From NCBI GenBank assembly GCA_947646735.1, contig CANTFK010000606.1:56055-120054 (forward strand): a stretch of DNA of 64,000 nt. The letters are read 5' to 3'. The notes beneath the pieces were generated by a model. That model saw nothing but the letters and a program-made list of their open reading frames with translations. It was not told the origin of the DNA and did no database searches. Below, piece after piece: positions 22,097 to 31,241 of the stretch (positions are counted from its first letter, which is position 1; every line of letters begins with the position of its first letter). Origin of the DNA: Peronospora farinosa (lineage: Eukaryota; Oomycota; Peronosporomycetes; Peronosporales; Peronosporaceae). The translations under genes and the position numbers were made by a program.

Positions 22097-24175
22097 TCAA
22101 CGAGCGAAGCCCAAGGCAAGATTTACATAATGCACTTGACTGAGAATATACCGAGCACGGTCACCGACAGCAGCGGTACGGCCACCTGGGAAAATGGCAT
22201 TGGGTAAGTCATTCCAGGAGCAATAGGAGATCTCTACCTCCATACCACGTTTCTTTTCGGTGGCTGTGTCAAGTTCCGTCGCGAGAAAATATCGCGTCGC
22301 CGAAGCTACACAATTTCTTGCGAGCTCCTCGTTACTAGAACTAATAGGGACAATCGGTCGCGCAAATGATCTGCGATCGCCACGCCAAGCTTGTGACATC
22401 GATGGTGCATTGACTGTGTATCCAATAACGTAATACCCGATCACCGATCCGCTCTTGGTTAGCTCAAGACTTTGCGGACGCAAGAGCTCGGGCAACGGAT
22501 GGAGTGAACCAACCAAAGGCGTATGGTGCAAAGTTTCCACTAGTTTTCGAGTGCGACTGGCGATGAAGCTGGACCATTCAGCTAACGATTCCTCATTTGG
22601 TGCACGCACCTCAATCACAACGTAGTGGTCATATCGTACAAGCACTTCGGTCGGAATGAAAAGCTGGGTCCATGACGACGGGTGACTAAGACTGCGACGA
22701 CGCAAGTCATCCATAATGCGTTGTCCACGCGCAAACTCCTCCCGCATGACACGCAATGTCGACAAATTCACGTTCACTGCAGTGTTGACGGCAGGAAAGC
22801 CCGGCGTAATAATTGGCATGAGATGTGCTCGGTCGTGATTGTTATGTTGAGGGTCCCACTGGACATTGTCTGCACTGACATCGTTTGACGGGTGTGCCAC
22901 GAGAATCGGTGTTGGCCAACGCCATGACGCCATTACTGAGAAGAACCGATGCACAATTGCAGCTACACTAGCACGCGGGAACATTTGGCACACAAAGCAT
23001 ACGAGTAACGCCCACGAAATACCACCCAGAAATCCAGCCTTGTTCGAGTACAAGCCACGAAGTCGTGCCCATAATCGAATCACGCGCAGACAAGACCTGA
23101 AAACACTGGCGTTTGGCACGAGCTCGAGAATGAGAGAAGCTACTCGAGCAACAGACAGCGAGCGCACTGACGTCGTGTCCATGCCATGCATTACCTGCAT
23201 GTCATCTCCAGGCAGAAGCGGCAGGTGCTTGGGCACCGCCTGCTTTTGGGCGTACCGTGCAAACAATAAGTCCACGCGTACAGTACTGAGCTGGAACGAT
23301 AGCACGGGAACGGCAGCTTTCCGTCGTGCAACGAGCTTCGAGACGGATGCTTCTCGATTAAGGTGTTCGCACAATGAACTGAAAAAGATCTCGCTGGTCA
23401 CATTGTGCGGCATAAGCGCCACAACGTCAAGATCTGACTCGGCCGTCCCGACTTTCAGATGCCAACTACCTCCCAGCAGCAACGTAGCTGTAGTTGTCGA
23501 TTTCTTTCCACAATCTGCAGAAACTCTATGGATCGTGTCAAGAGTGCGACACAGCCAGACATCTACAATCCGTTGCAGCTCATGAATGACCAAGTGCTTG
23601 ACTGACAATTCATCAGAGGTGGGTAGTGGTGCAATTGCATTCACATATTTCATAAGACCGTTGGTACTTCGTAAATCGTACTCGCTAGGAGGCAAAAGTT
23701 CTGCAGGTACGACAATAGGAATCACTCGACGTTGTCGACTTGTTGAAGCTCGGAACGTCTTCGAATGGCTCTCGTGGTCTTTTATCTTGTAAGTTCTCGG
23801 TGATCCACTTGATAGCAAGAATCGGTTTTTTTGCTGCGTCTTGTGCTCATTTGTTGTTTTCTCCGTCCAAGTGGCTTGACAACCTACTTCCAACGCAAGC
23901 TGCAACGACTCAACAACCTCTTTCTTCGAGACGGGGGTACTCGTACACGAATCGCTACTAATAGAGCCGTTCTCGCTGCAGTTTGATCCCATTGTGGACA
24001 TGCCATCATCATCATCCCAACCATCATCATGACTAGTGGCACAACTCGTTTGTCCTATAGAGCACGTATCACTCTCTTTCTTGAGCACATCCGAGTCAGC
24101 GACATTATTTACCAAATACAATGCCTTCTTAAGCTTTTGCATGCGTTCGGCATCTTCCCAGCAAAAACAAGTCAT
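22097..24175 (-). CDS. PAP: Poly(A) polymerase (nuclear, canonical type)
   Basis: This enzyme adds poly(A) tails to cleaved pre-mRNA in the nucleus. The single exon encodes 692 residues from an ATG at 24175. Residues 1-120 are low-complexity and Asp/Ser-rich. The nucleotidyltransferase domain has the GGSW start and the catalytic carboxylates Asp248, Asp250 and Asp302. Their spacing (2 and 52) equals that of yeast and bovine poly(A) polymerase. The family block YSNKAGFLGGISWALL and the MPIITPGFPAVNT block follow, then the C-terminal RNA-binding domain. The signature before the Asp pair (GGSWHLKVGTAESDLD) is unusual; most family members have GSYRLGVHTKGADID. The gene is convergent with the MED15-like gene, with 283 bp between stop codons. 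Confidence 0.93.
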   Translation of the reverse strand: MTCFCWEDAERMQKLKKALYLVNNVADSDVLKKESDTCSIGQTSCATSHDDGWDDDDGMSTMGSNCSENGSISSDSCTSTPVSKKEVVESLQLALEVGCQATWTEKTTNEHKTQQKNRFLLSSGSPRTYKIKDHESHSKTFRASTSRQRRVIPIVVPAELLPPSEYDLRSTNGLMKYVNAIAPLPTSDELSVKHLVIHELQRIVDVWLCRTLDTIHRVSADCGKKSTTTATLLLGGSWHLKVGTAESDLDVVALMPHNVTSEIFFSSLCEHLNREASVSKLVARRKAAVPVLSFQLSTVRVDLLFARYAQKQAVPKHLPLLPGDDMQVMHGMDTTSVRSLSVARVASLILELVPNASVFRSCLRVIRLWARLRGLYSNKAGFLGGISWALLVCFVCQMFPRASVAAIVHRFFSVMASWRWPTPILVAHPSNDVSADNVQWDPQHNNHDRAHLMPIITPGFPAVNTAVNVNLSTLRVMREEFARGQRIMDDLRRRSLSHPSSWTQLFIPTEVLVRYDHYVVIEVRAPNEESLAEWSSFIASRTRKLVETLHHTPLVGSLHPLPELLRPQSLELTKSGSVIGYYVIGYTVNAPSMSQAWRGDRRSFARPIVPISSSNEELARNCVASATRYFLATELDTATEKKRGMEVEISYCSWNDLPNAIFPGGRTAAVGDRARYILSQVHYVNLALGFAR

Positions 24176-24320
24176 CTTTTATCGGTCTTATAGTGTCGTT
24201 TGCAGATAATTTACCACTTGATTCAATTGGTTTGAGCACAAAGTTTTTGACGTTCACAAGGTCCAAGGACTCGAGTGAAGTGATAATGCGTGTGTGTGCG
24301 TAGTTTCTTTCCGTTCTCTT

Positions 24321-24594
24321 ATGAAGAATGACGACTGGAGATTTCGATCAAATGCCAAAGATTAGCGTTCGTATGGCGATGCAAGCAGACGATTTCTGGT
24401 AAAGCAGACTGCGCAGTAGAAATTGAGCCCCAGTCAATCGGTTTCAAAGTCAAGGGCGTCCATGCAGAGACTTTTGACCGCTACTTGCTCCTTCACTCTA
24501 CAGCTCAGAACATCGAGTGGCTATTTTCTGCCCAAAAGAGCATGCATGGAATCGTAGAAACTGGTAGAAACAAGAAAATTGAGATGGAAGTTTG
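24321..24594 (+). pseudogene. Possible remnant of a small CS/p23-like gene
   Basis: From ATG 24328 a 24-codon frame stops at a TAA at 24400. The next frame continues without a stop from 24332 to TGA at 24592-24594 and reads like a beta-rich domain: VEIEPQSIGFKVKG, then a Tyr-Leu-Leu-Leu strand and a Lys-Lys-Ile-Glu-Met-Glu-Val end. The order of strands, with PKISVRMAMQADDFW in the first frame, recalls CS/p23 domains, as if a small deletion had shifted the frame. It is short and the similarity is by eye only. No further exons were found downstream. Confidence 0.25.
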
Positions 24595-25200
24595 ACTGCA
24601 TCTGGAAGAGTTTTGATTGTCAACGTAGAGGACCTGCTTTGCTCCATAGTCATCAAGCACAATATCATTGTCGTGCTGTCTTGTCGTAAAAACTCGGATG
24701 AAATATTCTTCTACACAAGAGACGTGCCTAGGAATTGCATCTCGACAGGCGGTATGGGTTCGGTGTGACGACGGATGGTATCATACGACCTCGTTTTGAT
24801 CGACAACGACCAAGAGCAGAAACGTAGAAGAAGATCAAAAGGGTCGAGTTGATTGATACAAATGCCTGTCGCCGTCCTTTCGCCTCTATATCGGAATCGT
24901 GTCACAGCCAAGCAATAGCCTGCATGCTCGTGTCTTCGTAACCACATATTGTTTACTGTAGCCTAAAGCGACAAAGTCCACCTTGGCTAATTGATTCTAG
25001 TAAAACTGGGAATAAATATTTCCACTGCTGCTGGTCGACGCCGTGAACGACCGAAAAGACCCGGTAGGATATGGCCAGAATAGTGCATTGGTCCCTCTAG
25101 AAAGTCGATCCAACAATCGGACTACGACGATATCGCGCCCATAATCCACTATCTTCCCAGTGCTATCGATTCCAAATCCTCGAACGTCACGAGATCGGTT
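24595..25200. other. Intergenic between kinase 3' end and CS-like remnant
   Basis: About 600 bp with no convincing coding frame. It should hold the 3' UTR of the kinase gene, whose stop is at 25201. A 78-codon minus-strand frame at 24711-24947 has no domain-like features and is taken as chance. Confidence 0.35.
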
Positions 25201-28200
25201 CTAGACGCTGACCGTCCAGCTTTTTCCTGCCCGACCTGCTACAATCTTGGCCTGAACAGTTTCCTCTATTTTTGGCTGTTCTTCCTCAAAGCGCTTTACT
25301 CGATCCTGCTCCTGTGTAAAGTGCTCCAACTCGGCAGTGGCCTCTGGGTGAAAATAGCAAACGTCTTCGAAAATAAGGCGACGCAGGGTGTTCTTGTCCA
25401 TGTCGCCCTTGTTGTTCCTCTCGAATGAAAAGTCAATAGGACTCACTGCTAGAGTCTCCGAGCCCATTTCCATACCATCAACATGGCAAGATGCAAGGAA
25501 TGGATGTGCGATAGCATCGTCCACTGAGATTCGCTTGCGAGGGTCAAACTGTAACAGTTTTTGCATGAGGTCCAGTGCTTCGATTGGGGCATTAGGACAA
25601 ATCAAATGTAGCGGCTTGGCCTCCTGCTGCTGTTGACGCGCCATCCACCGCTTAGCCTTCAAATTGGTGACGAAACCCATATCATCTGCCGGTGGACTTC
25701 CCACGAGTTGCAGGATCAAATGCAGTTGGTGCACGTGATCGTGACCCGGAAAGAGCGCTTTGCGCGTGAACATCTCAGCAAGGATACAGCCTACAGCCCA
25801 TAGATCAATTGCTGTAGAGTATCGACTTGCGAGTAGAAGCTCAGGCGCTCGATACCAACGGGTCACCACGTATTCCGTCAAAGCTTCGTCTAGAGTAGGC
25901 TCCCCGTCTTGACTGCTTGGCGTGCTACTCCCATCGACATTGCGTGGCGTGACGTTGCGGATGTCAATGCCTCGTGCGAGCCCGAAATCGCACAGCTTGA
26001 CTAAGCAATCGCGGTTGATCAAAACGTTTGACGGTTTGACGTCGCGGTGGATAATATGTGCCGAGTGGACGTAGCGCAATCCGCACAGCATCTGATACGT
26101 GATGAATGCTACATGATCGCTCGATAAAGCTTCGGGCGAGTTTATAACTCGGTGTAGATCAGTCTCCATGAGGTCTGTAATAATGTACGTATCCTCAAAA
26201 TGAGCAAGCGATCGGGGACGCATGACATCTAGTAACGATATCACATGCGGATGGCACAAATGTCTCATCAGCCGAATTTCACGCACAATGCGCTTTGCGT
26301 CGACGAGATCATCGAAGGTACGCGGTACATTCTTGATTGCCACCGAATTTCCAGTAATTTGGTCACTTGCTGCGATCACTACTCCGTATGCGCCATGGCC
26401 TATCGCACGAATAAGCTGATATCGCCTGTGCACGCGGAACTTGGTAGAAGCCACTGTAAATGAGTACATATCTGCGTCTTCCGATAATATTACCTTATCC
26501 TTAGTTTCCAGCTCACATCCACCAGCTATATCGCTTCCTGCAAGCGAGTAGCGCTCAGAAACTCGCTGATTCTGACCAGTCTCCTTGTGTAGCTTCTGTA
26601 GCCTGTCAAAACTTTTGCGATACCTTGGTGATCGACCGCCTTGGACCAGAGAACTTCCACCAGACGATACATCAGATTCTTCTCCATCCTCACTCGTGCT
26701 TACGTCGTCGTTTCTACCCATTAAATCGTCCGAATAGGGGGCAAAGCTGATGCTAAGCTCTAGACGACCACAGCTTTCATTGTCTTCTCGTGCACCTTTT
26801 TCGAAGCTCTCTGCTCTGTAGATGTCAAACCACTTCGGTATAGCCACTGATGCAATTTCCTCTTCTGTCCCCTCCGATGAGTGCAAATATTCCGCCAAGT
26901 TTACTTTTGCGCAACCAATAAGTTCATCGCCAATAACACCAAGACTCCAGACGTCGATGCATAAAATGGCTGTTGAACCAGGCACAGCCCCAGAGAACTC
27001 AAGGTGCAGTGTCTCGGCCCAAAACGGTCCTTTTTCTCCAATGCTTTTTACAACACGAGTCGAGTACGATTTCCACGAGCCAACGCGACTCAGACCATCT
27101 GCATTCGTCGTGATCGCATCCCTGCTACTACTTCTGCTAGTGCGAATAGGACCAGAAACCTTTGTCGTGACATGCGGAAACTCGTTCAGACCGATAATCA
27201 CCTTATATCCACTACTTCCACCAGTTGTAGGTTTTCGTTTTTGGAATTTCTTGCCAGATATACACACTACACGAATCTCACCTGGAGGACAAGTACTAGC
27301 TTGTTGTTCGCGCTCACGCGGGAGCGCAGCCAGCGACAGTCCAGTCGCCTCACCGGAGCCCCGACGTGCTCCACTTCCCCCGCCATTGGCAAATGCTACA
27401 GCTGCTGCAGTCTTGTCCGCTAGAATATTAATGTGGCTAATACGACCATCAGCTTCAAACCGCAGTTCGTGTTTCCACACATGTCGAAATCGTCTTCCAC
27501 TCGCTGCACTCCGAATAGTCTCGCGACCAGAGACCACTGCCAGATCTCTCTCTCGTGCTACATGTTCAACATCATAGTGAGACACGTTTATTGAGCCATG
27601 AAAATTCGAAAAGAAAGCCAAGATTCCTGAAAGCCCGTGATATTCTCCTGCAATAGGAACGGTTGGAGGATAATTCGACGTTAGCGTGATGTTCGGGTGG
27701 AGACTCGGCATGAGTAATGCAAAGTTGCCTTTTCGCGCTTGAATACATCCCCATGTATCGTAGAATATAGTCAAGTCTACACTCACGGATGTTCCCAGCA
27801 ACGTCAAAGCCTGTATTCTAGCTCTGCTTTTTGTGGACAATGGTGCAAACGTCAGTGTCTTCCTCAAAGAGGTGTCAACTTCTAAGCCTGCTGCTTTCAG
27901 TCTTTTCTCCGCATTTGGCAGCACTTTGTGCACTTGTCTCACCACAGCACTTATCAAATGGATCCACAACACTCTCTCCAGCTCACTATTCACCACGAAA
28001 TGCAGCGGTTTTTTCTTCTCCTTTGTCTTGACATGAAAGCCATGAGAACGTCCGACATTCTCCTTGTCCACGGCTTTCACTGTATAAGACTTGTATTTCT
28101 TGTCGAATATAACAGACTTGACGCTCTGGTCCTTCTTTAGCTGTTGATCCAGCTCCTGTGCCTCCAAAAATCGTCCTCTCGACTCGAAAATACGCAACAT

Positions 28201-28485
28201 CACGCCGTCCAAACTTAGATACACGTCGTCCCAATGCGGCAGCCAATCACCTTTCTTGCATGCATGTCCATACCATTGAATAGGGATCAATTGCATCAAT
28301 AGATTAGACCCTATAGCCTCCGAAAGCGACGAAGCATTGGTCACATGTTTGTGACTGCGTTTATGATGCTCCTGAGGGTCCAAATGCAGCGCAATTGGTG
28401 TCGAAAGCGCATTGAGAGATTCTTCTTTATCTGGTGAATAGAATGAGCTATTTTGAGCTAAAGGAGACGCAGCAGAAGCTTCCAT
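25201..28485 (-). CDS. PH and C2 domain-containing MAP kinase (TEY type)
   Basis: The single exon encodes 1094 residues. About 68-195 look like a pleckstrin-homology domain (Trp-Leu-Pro-His-Trp start and a C-terminal helix with a conserved Trp). About 225-375 carry a second globular region that resembles an NTF2/SnoaL-like fold (a weak guess). About 400-530 fit a C2 domain. About 687-990 are a complete MAP kinase domain: glycine loop GHGAYGVV, VAIK lysine, catalytic Asp815 in HRDVKPSN, DFG at 833-835, activation loop Thr870-Glu871-Tyr872 and APE. The loop contains a Ser/Thr-rich insert before TEY. All catalytic residues are present, so it should be an active ERK-type Ser/Thr kinase with putative membrane-lipid-binding modules fused in front. 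Typical MAPKs are 350-600 residues. Confidence 0.93.
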   Translation of the reverse strand: MEASAASPLAQNSSFYSPDKEESLNALSTPIALHLDPQEHHKRSHKHVTNASSLSEAIGSNLLMQLIPIQWYGHACKKGDWLPHWDDVYLSLDGVMLRIFESRGRFLEAQELDQQLKKDQSVKSVIFDKKYKSYTVKAVDKENVGRSHGFHVKTKEKKKPLHFVVNSELERVLWIHLISAVVRQVHKVLPNAEKRLKAAGLEVDTSLRKTLTFAPLSTKSRARIQALTLLGTSVSVDLTIFYDTWGCIQARKGNFALLMPSLHPNITLTSNYPPTVPIAGEYHGLSGILAFFSNFHGSINVSHYDVEHVARERDLAVVSGRETIRSAASGRRFRHVWKHELRFEADGRISHINILADKTAAAVAFANGGGSGARRGSGEATGLSLAALPREREQQASTCPPGEIRVVCISGKKFQKRKPTTGGSSGYKVIIGLNEFPHVTTKVSGPIRTSRSSSRDAITTNADGLSRVGSWKSYSTRVVKSIGEKGPFWAETLHLEFSGAVPGSTAILCIDVWSLGVIGDELIGCAKVNLAEYLHSSEGTEEEIASVAIPKWFDIYRAESFEKGAREDNESCGRLELSISFAPYSDDLMGRNDDVSTSEDGEESDVSSGGSSLVQGGRSPRYRKSFDRLQKLHKETGQNQRVSERYSLAGSDIAGGCELETKDKVILSEDADMYSFTVASTKFRVHRRYQLIRAIGHGAYGVVIAASDQITGNSVAIKNVPRTFDDLVDAKRIVREIRLMRHLCHPHVISLLDVMRPRSLAHFEDTYIITDLMETDLHRVINSPEALSSDHVAFITYQMLCGLRYVHSAHIIHRDVKPSNVLINRDCLVKLCDFGLARGIDIRNVTPRNVDGSSTPSSQDGEPTLDEALTEYVVTRWYRAPELLLASRYSTAIDLWAVGCILAEMFTRKALFPGHDHVHQLHLILQLVGSPPADDMGFVTNLKAKRWMARQQQQEAKPLHLICPNAPIEALDLMQKLLQFDPRKRISVDDAIAHPFLASCHVDGMEMGSETLAVSPIDFSFERNNKGDMDKNTLRRLIFEDVCYFHPEATAELEHFTQEQDRVKRFEEEQPKIEETVQAKIVAGRAGKSWTVSV

Positions 28486-28611
28486 TTACTCACCCAAGTG
28501 CGTCGTAGCCGATGTCGTACCAAATACGTTTTGGGTTTTCCTGATGTCACAAATGCGAGGGATCAAATCCCCGAAAAACTGACTTCTTATGCATGGCAAA
28601 GTGTAGCCATG

Positions 28612-29650
28612 TTACAACCTGCTGGAGATGACTCCGACAAGTATCATCGTCGAAATGGTAGCAGTGCCAGCCATGACCTTTTCTGGGAAACGCATACAAT
28701 ACAGTACAATCTTACCAAGTATCTTGGAGTCGAAGTGCTGGGCATTTGGACGCATGGGCAACGGAGAACCAGCGACTGCAAAAAGGTCCACCACGGCACG
28801 AAGTGTGAGTCCCCATAGCACGAAATCGTGCACGTTACGACGCGACAGATGATCGTCACCGAGCAGTAAGTGGTTCGGTCTCGGCAAGTAAATGCAATCG
28901 AACAACATATTGCCAAGCAACCTCTTTGCCATTGCAAGCACACGCGGATGCATTCGGAGACTCAATAGACTATCTTCCAGCGGATAGGAGAGAACGTGGT
29001 ATCGTTGTGTGTTAAACAGTTCGTGCACGTCCACCCAAAACACATCGGCGACCTCAGATTCCTGAAGTTTCGGCTTGTAATCGTGTTCACTCGCTGCTAC
29101 ATCAATGAAGAAGACTAGCCAAATCAATCACACCACCACAGTGTTATCAAGAGCTGGTCAATTGTAACTACACACAGTCCTGTAGAGTCCTACTTATTGT
29201 ACCTTGTATACTGACACGCAATGAACGCAAATGCGTTCGAATAGGTGGCAAGTTACCAATCCAGTGCACGTGTCTAACACACCATTCCCACACGATCAGC
29301 TCAGCTTTATACAATTCTACATTGTAAGTCATAAATGATACATACGAAGTCGAGAGGTCCAGTCCAACTTCCTCCATCGTCTCTCGCTGTGCCGTCTCAC
29401 AGAGTGACTCCCAGTCCGTCCACTCCTTAGACACTTTATTCAGATTGGAGTCGTCCGTCTTGATCTTCTTCTGTCGTCGACCACCGGGAAATGCCACTTG
29501 GCCACTCCATGTGTCTTTTTCATTTACACATCGCCGCACAAATAAAAGCTGAAACGATTGTTTTTCTTTCTCTTTCCACCGAAAAATTGCTGCTACACTT
29601 GCACGCTGTAGATATTTATTTGTATCAATGATATGGTCAATAGTCTTCAT
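28612..29650 (-). CDS. Nudix hydrolase (NUDT7/NUDT8-like, possibly CoA diphosphatase)
   Basis: Two exons, 29650-29203 and 29096-28612, join in phase across a 106-nt intron (GTACAA...TGTAG), giving 310 residues. The Nudix fold is shown by WSGQVAFPGGR at about 48-58 and the Nudix helix ETAQRETMEEVGL at 85-97. The loop between the Gly-Gly and the helix holds an insert of roughly 20 residues. The enzyme would hydrolyse a nucleoside diphosphate linked to another group, using Mg2+ bound by the Nudix glutamates. The PGGR context fits the CoA/short-chain acyl-CoA diphosphatase group. It lies just upstream of the kinase gene on the same strand, about 126 bp away. Confidence 0.85.
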
Positions 29651-30376
29651 TCAAATACAAATGATCAATTATACACACCACAAACGGTGCGTCATGGTGT
29701 AGAAATGGCTGCTTGGCTAGATTACGCTGTAGTACTGACATTAGATTTTTCATAACGCTCTGCTCGATGAATTTCTTAGACACATTCATTATTAGCACTC
29801 ATTCTTAAAGGTACTTATTATATCGTTTAGTATGGCTAATATCGTGGGTAGGGTTAATACACAGTCGACAAGAATTATCTTGTCTACCGTTGGTAGTCAA
29901 TTTTTTAGGTGAAAAGGATAAAAAAATCGGTGGGACGATATACGGTCATGGTTTCGAAATTAGAGCTGATCCACTAGCTACTTATGGAATAATATCTTTG
30001 CGATGGGAAACATTTGCATGAAGTTGAGCTTATCATCTGCGAGCATTGTCATTTTCGCCATTCGATGCGATCCTACACGTACGTCTTGACGGCAAAATAT
30101 GGTTACAAATAGTCCTCACTATATTTCGACTGTTTCACAAAAGTCCATACCTACTTTTTTAAAGTAAAATTGTTTTTACATAACTAATACAAACAAAAAA
30201 CAAAAGTTATGGGAAAGTTTATGCGTGGGTTGACTGACCTCTTTACAGTCATAAAAGTACATTTGGTTTTTGTATTCGTGGTCTGTTCACGGCAGAGCTG
30301 TCCGAGTCATAATCAAAAAAGCAGACATCCGTCACCACCTCGTTCGTTAGGGTCGTCCCATTTGAATTCATTGAGA
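29651..30376. other. Divergent intergenic region, no supported gene
   Basis: This 726-bp AT-rich region lies between the divergently transcribed Nudix gene and the Ala-rich repeat protein gene, so it should hold both promoters. An in-frame ATG at 30209 would extend the repeat protein by 56 residues, but that part looks like untranslated sequence. Confidence 0.4.
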
Positions 30377-30943
30377 ATGGACCTCAACAATCTCAAGAGC
30401 ATGGCCAATCGTGCTGGTAATACACTGTACTTTGCTGGTGCAGCGGCCGCAGAGATTGGCAAGGAAAAGGGCACGCAGGCACTGGCAGTTGCATCGGGAG
30501 CGGCTGCAGTCGGATGCGACAGAATGAAGAGCTCTACGACGTTCCAGAGCGCCACAGTAGCGGCTACAGTGGGCCGTGAGAAGGTCAAGACATCGCAGGC
30601 TTTCCAAGTGGCGTCGTCAGCCGCCGTCGTTGGTAAAGAGAAGGCGTCGACCGCCGCGTCAACCGCTGCGACCGTCGCGACCGCCGGCCGTCTTAAGGCC
30701 GTGAGTGCGCTCGTTTTGGCCAAGAATCGCATTACAGGAGCTAAGACCTCATCTAGTTCTCCAGATCCTGTTAATTTACCGTCGGCTGAGAAGGAATTTT
30801 ACAAGTACGAGATGTCGGAAGAGGAGAAGAAGAAAAAGCGCGCACAGGCGCGTCGACGTGCTGAGAAAAACAAGCAGCCGATGGCGAGCTCGAGCTCGAA
30901 CCTCTCATGCCGGATCGACTGCTCGACGAGAAGGCAGTTCTAG
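30377..30943 (+). CDS. Ala-rich protein with tandem ~20-residue repeats
   Basis: The likely start is ATG 30377, giving 188 residues. The centre holds about four imperfect tandem repeats of 18-22 residues: a small hydrophobic-Gly-Lys/Arg-Glu-Lys start (IGKEK, VGCDR, VGREK, VGKEK), a Ser/Thr turn and then an Ala/Val-rich stretch. The repeats could form amphipathic helices, as in proteins that bind lipid surfaces, but this is inference. The C-terminal part is charged, with SEEEKKKKRAQARRRAEKNK. The frame ends at a TAG at 30941-30943. The +1 frame continues as Ser/Gly/Arg-rich coding-like sequence to 31097, so the gene may be frameshifted or the true C-terminus may differ. No family is recognised. 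Confidence 0.6.
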   Translation: MDLNNLKSMANRAGNTLYFAGAAAAEIGKEKGTQALAVASGAAAVGCDRMKSSTTFQSATVAATVGREKVKTSQAFQVASSAAVVGKEKASTAASTAATVATAGRLKAVSALVLAKNRITGAKTSSSSPDPVNLPSAEKEFYKYEMSEEEKKKKRAQARRRAEKNKQPMASSSSNLSCRIDCSTRRQF

Positions 30944-31241
30944 ACCTGCTACGGGATCAAACTCCAAGTCTGGTGCAAGTGCTGGATCGAGCAAGACCAG
31001 CAGTAGCAGCTCCAATAGCAAGTACAACCATCGATCGGGCGGTGAGAGCAGACGACCTGGTGGCAGCAGACGCAACGAAGGAGACAAGCGATTGTAGAGA
31101 GAACAAGATGCTAATACTACAACTCAGAATGTACTGGTGATGTCGAAAGAACGTATTGTCGTCCATACGCGCATTTTTTTCGTCTGCTTGTGTGGACAGA
31201 CCAACGTGTTTAGTCGTCATAGCAATTGACAAATGCGTGCT

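Noticed and set aside
22682..23585. Plus-strand frames of 68 and 239 codons
   Set aside because: Antisense to the poly(A) polymerase domain; the minus strand carries the catalytic motifs.
24711..24947. 78-codon minus-strand frame
   Set aside because: No recognisable features; likely chance in an intergenic stretch.
26822..27577. 251-codon plus-strand frame
   Set aside because: Antisense to the C2 and neighbouring region of the MAP kinase fusion gene; Ser/Arg-rich without domains.
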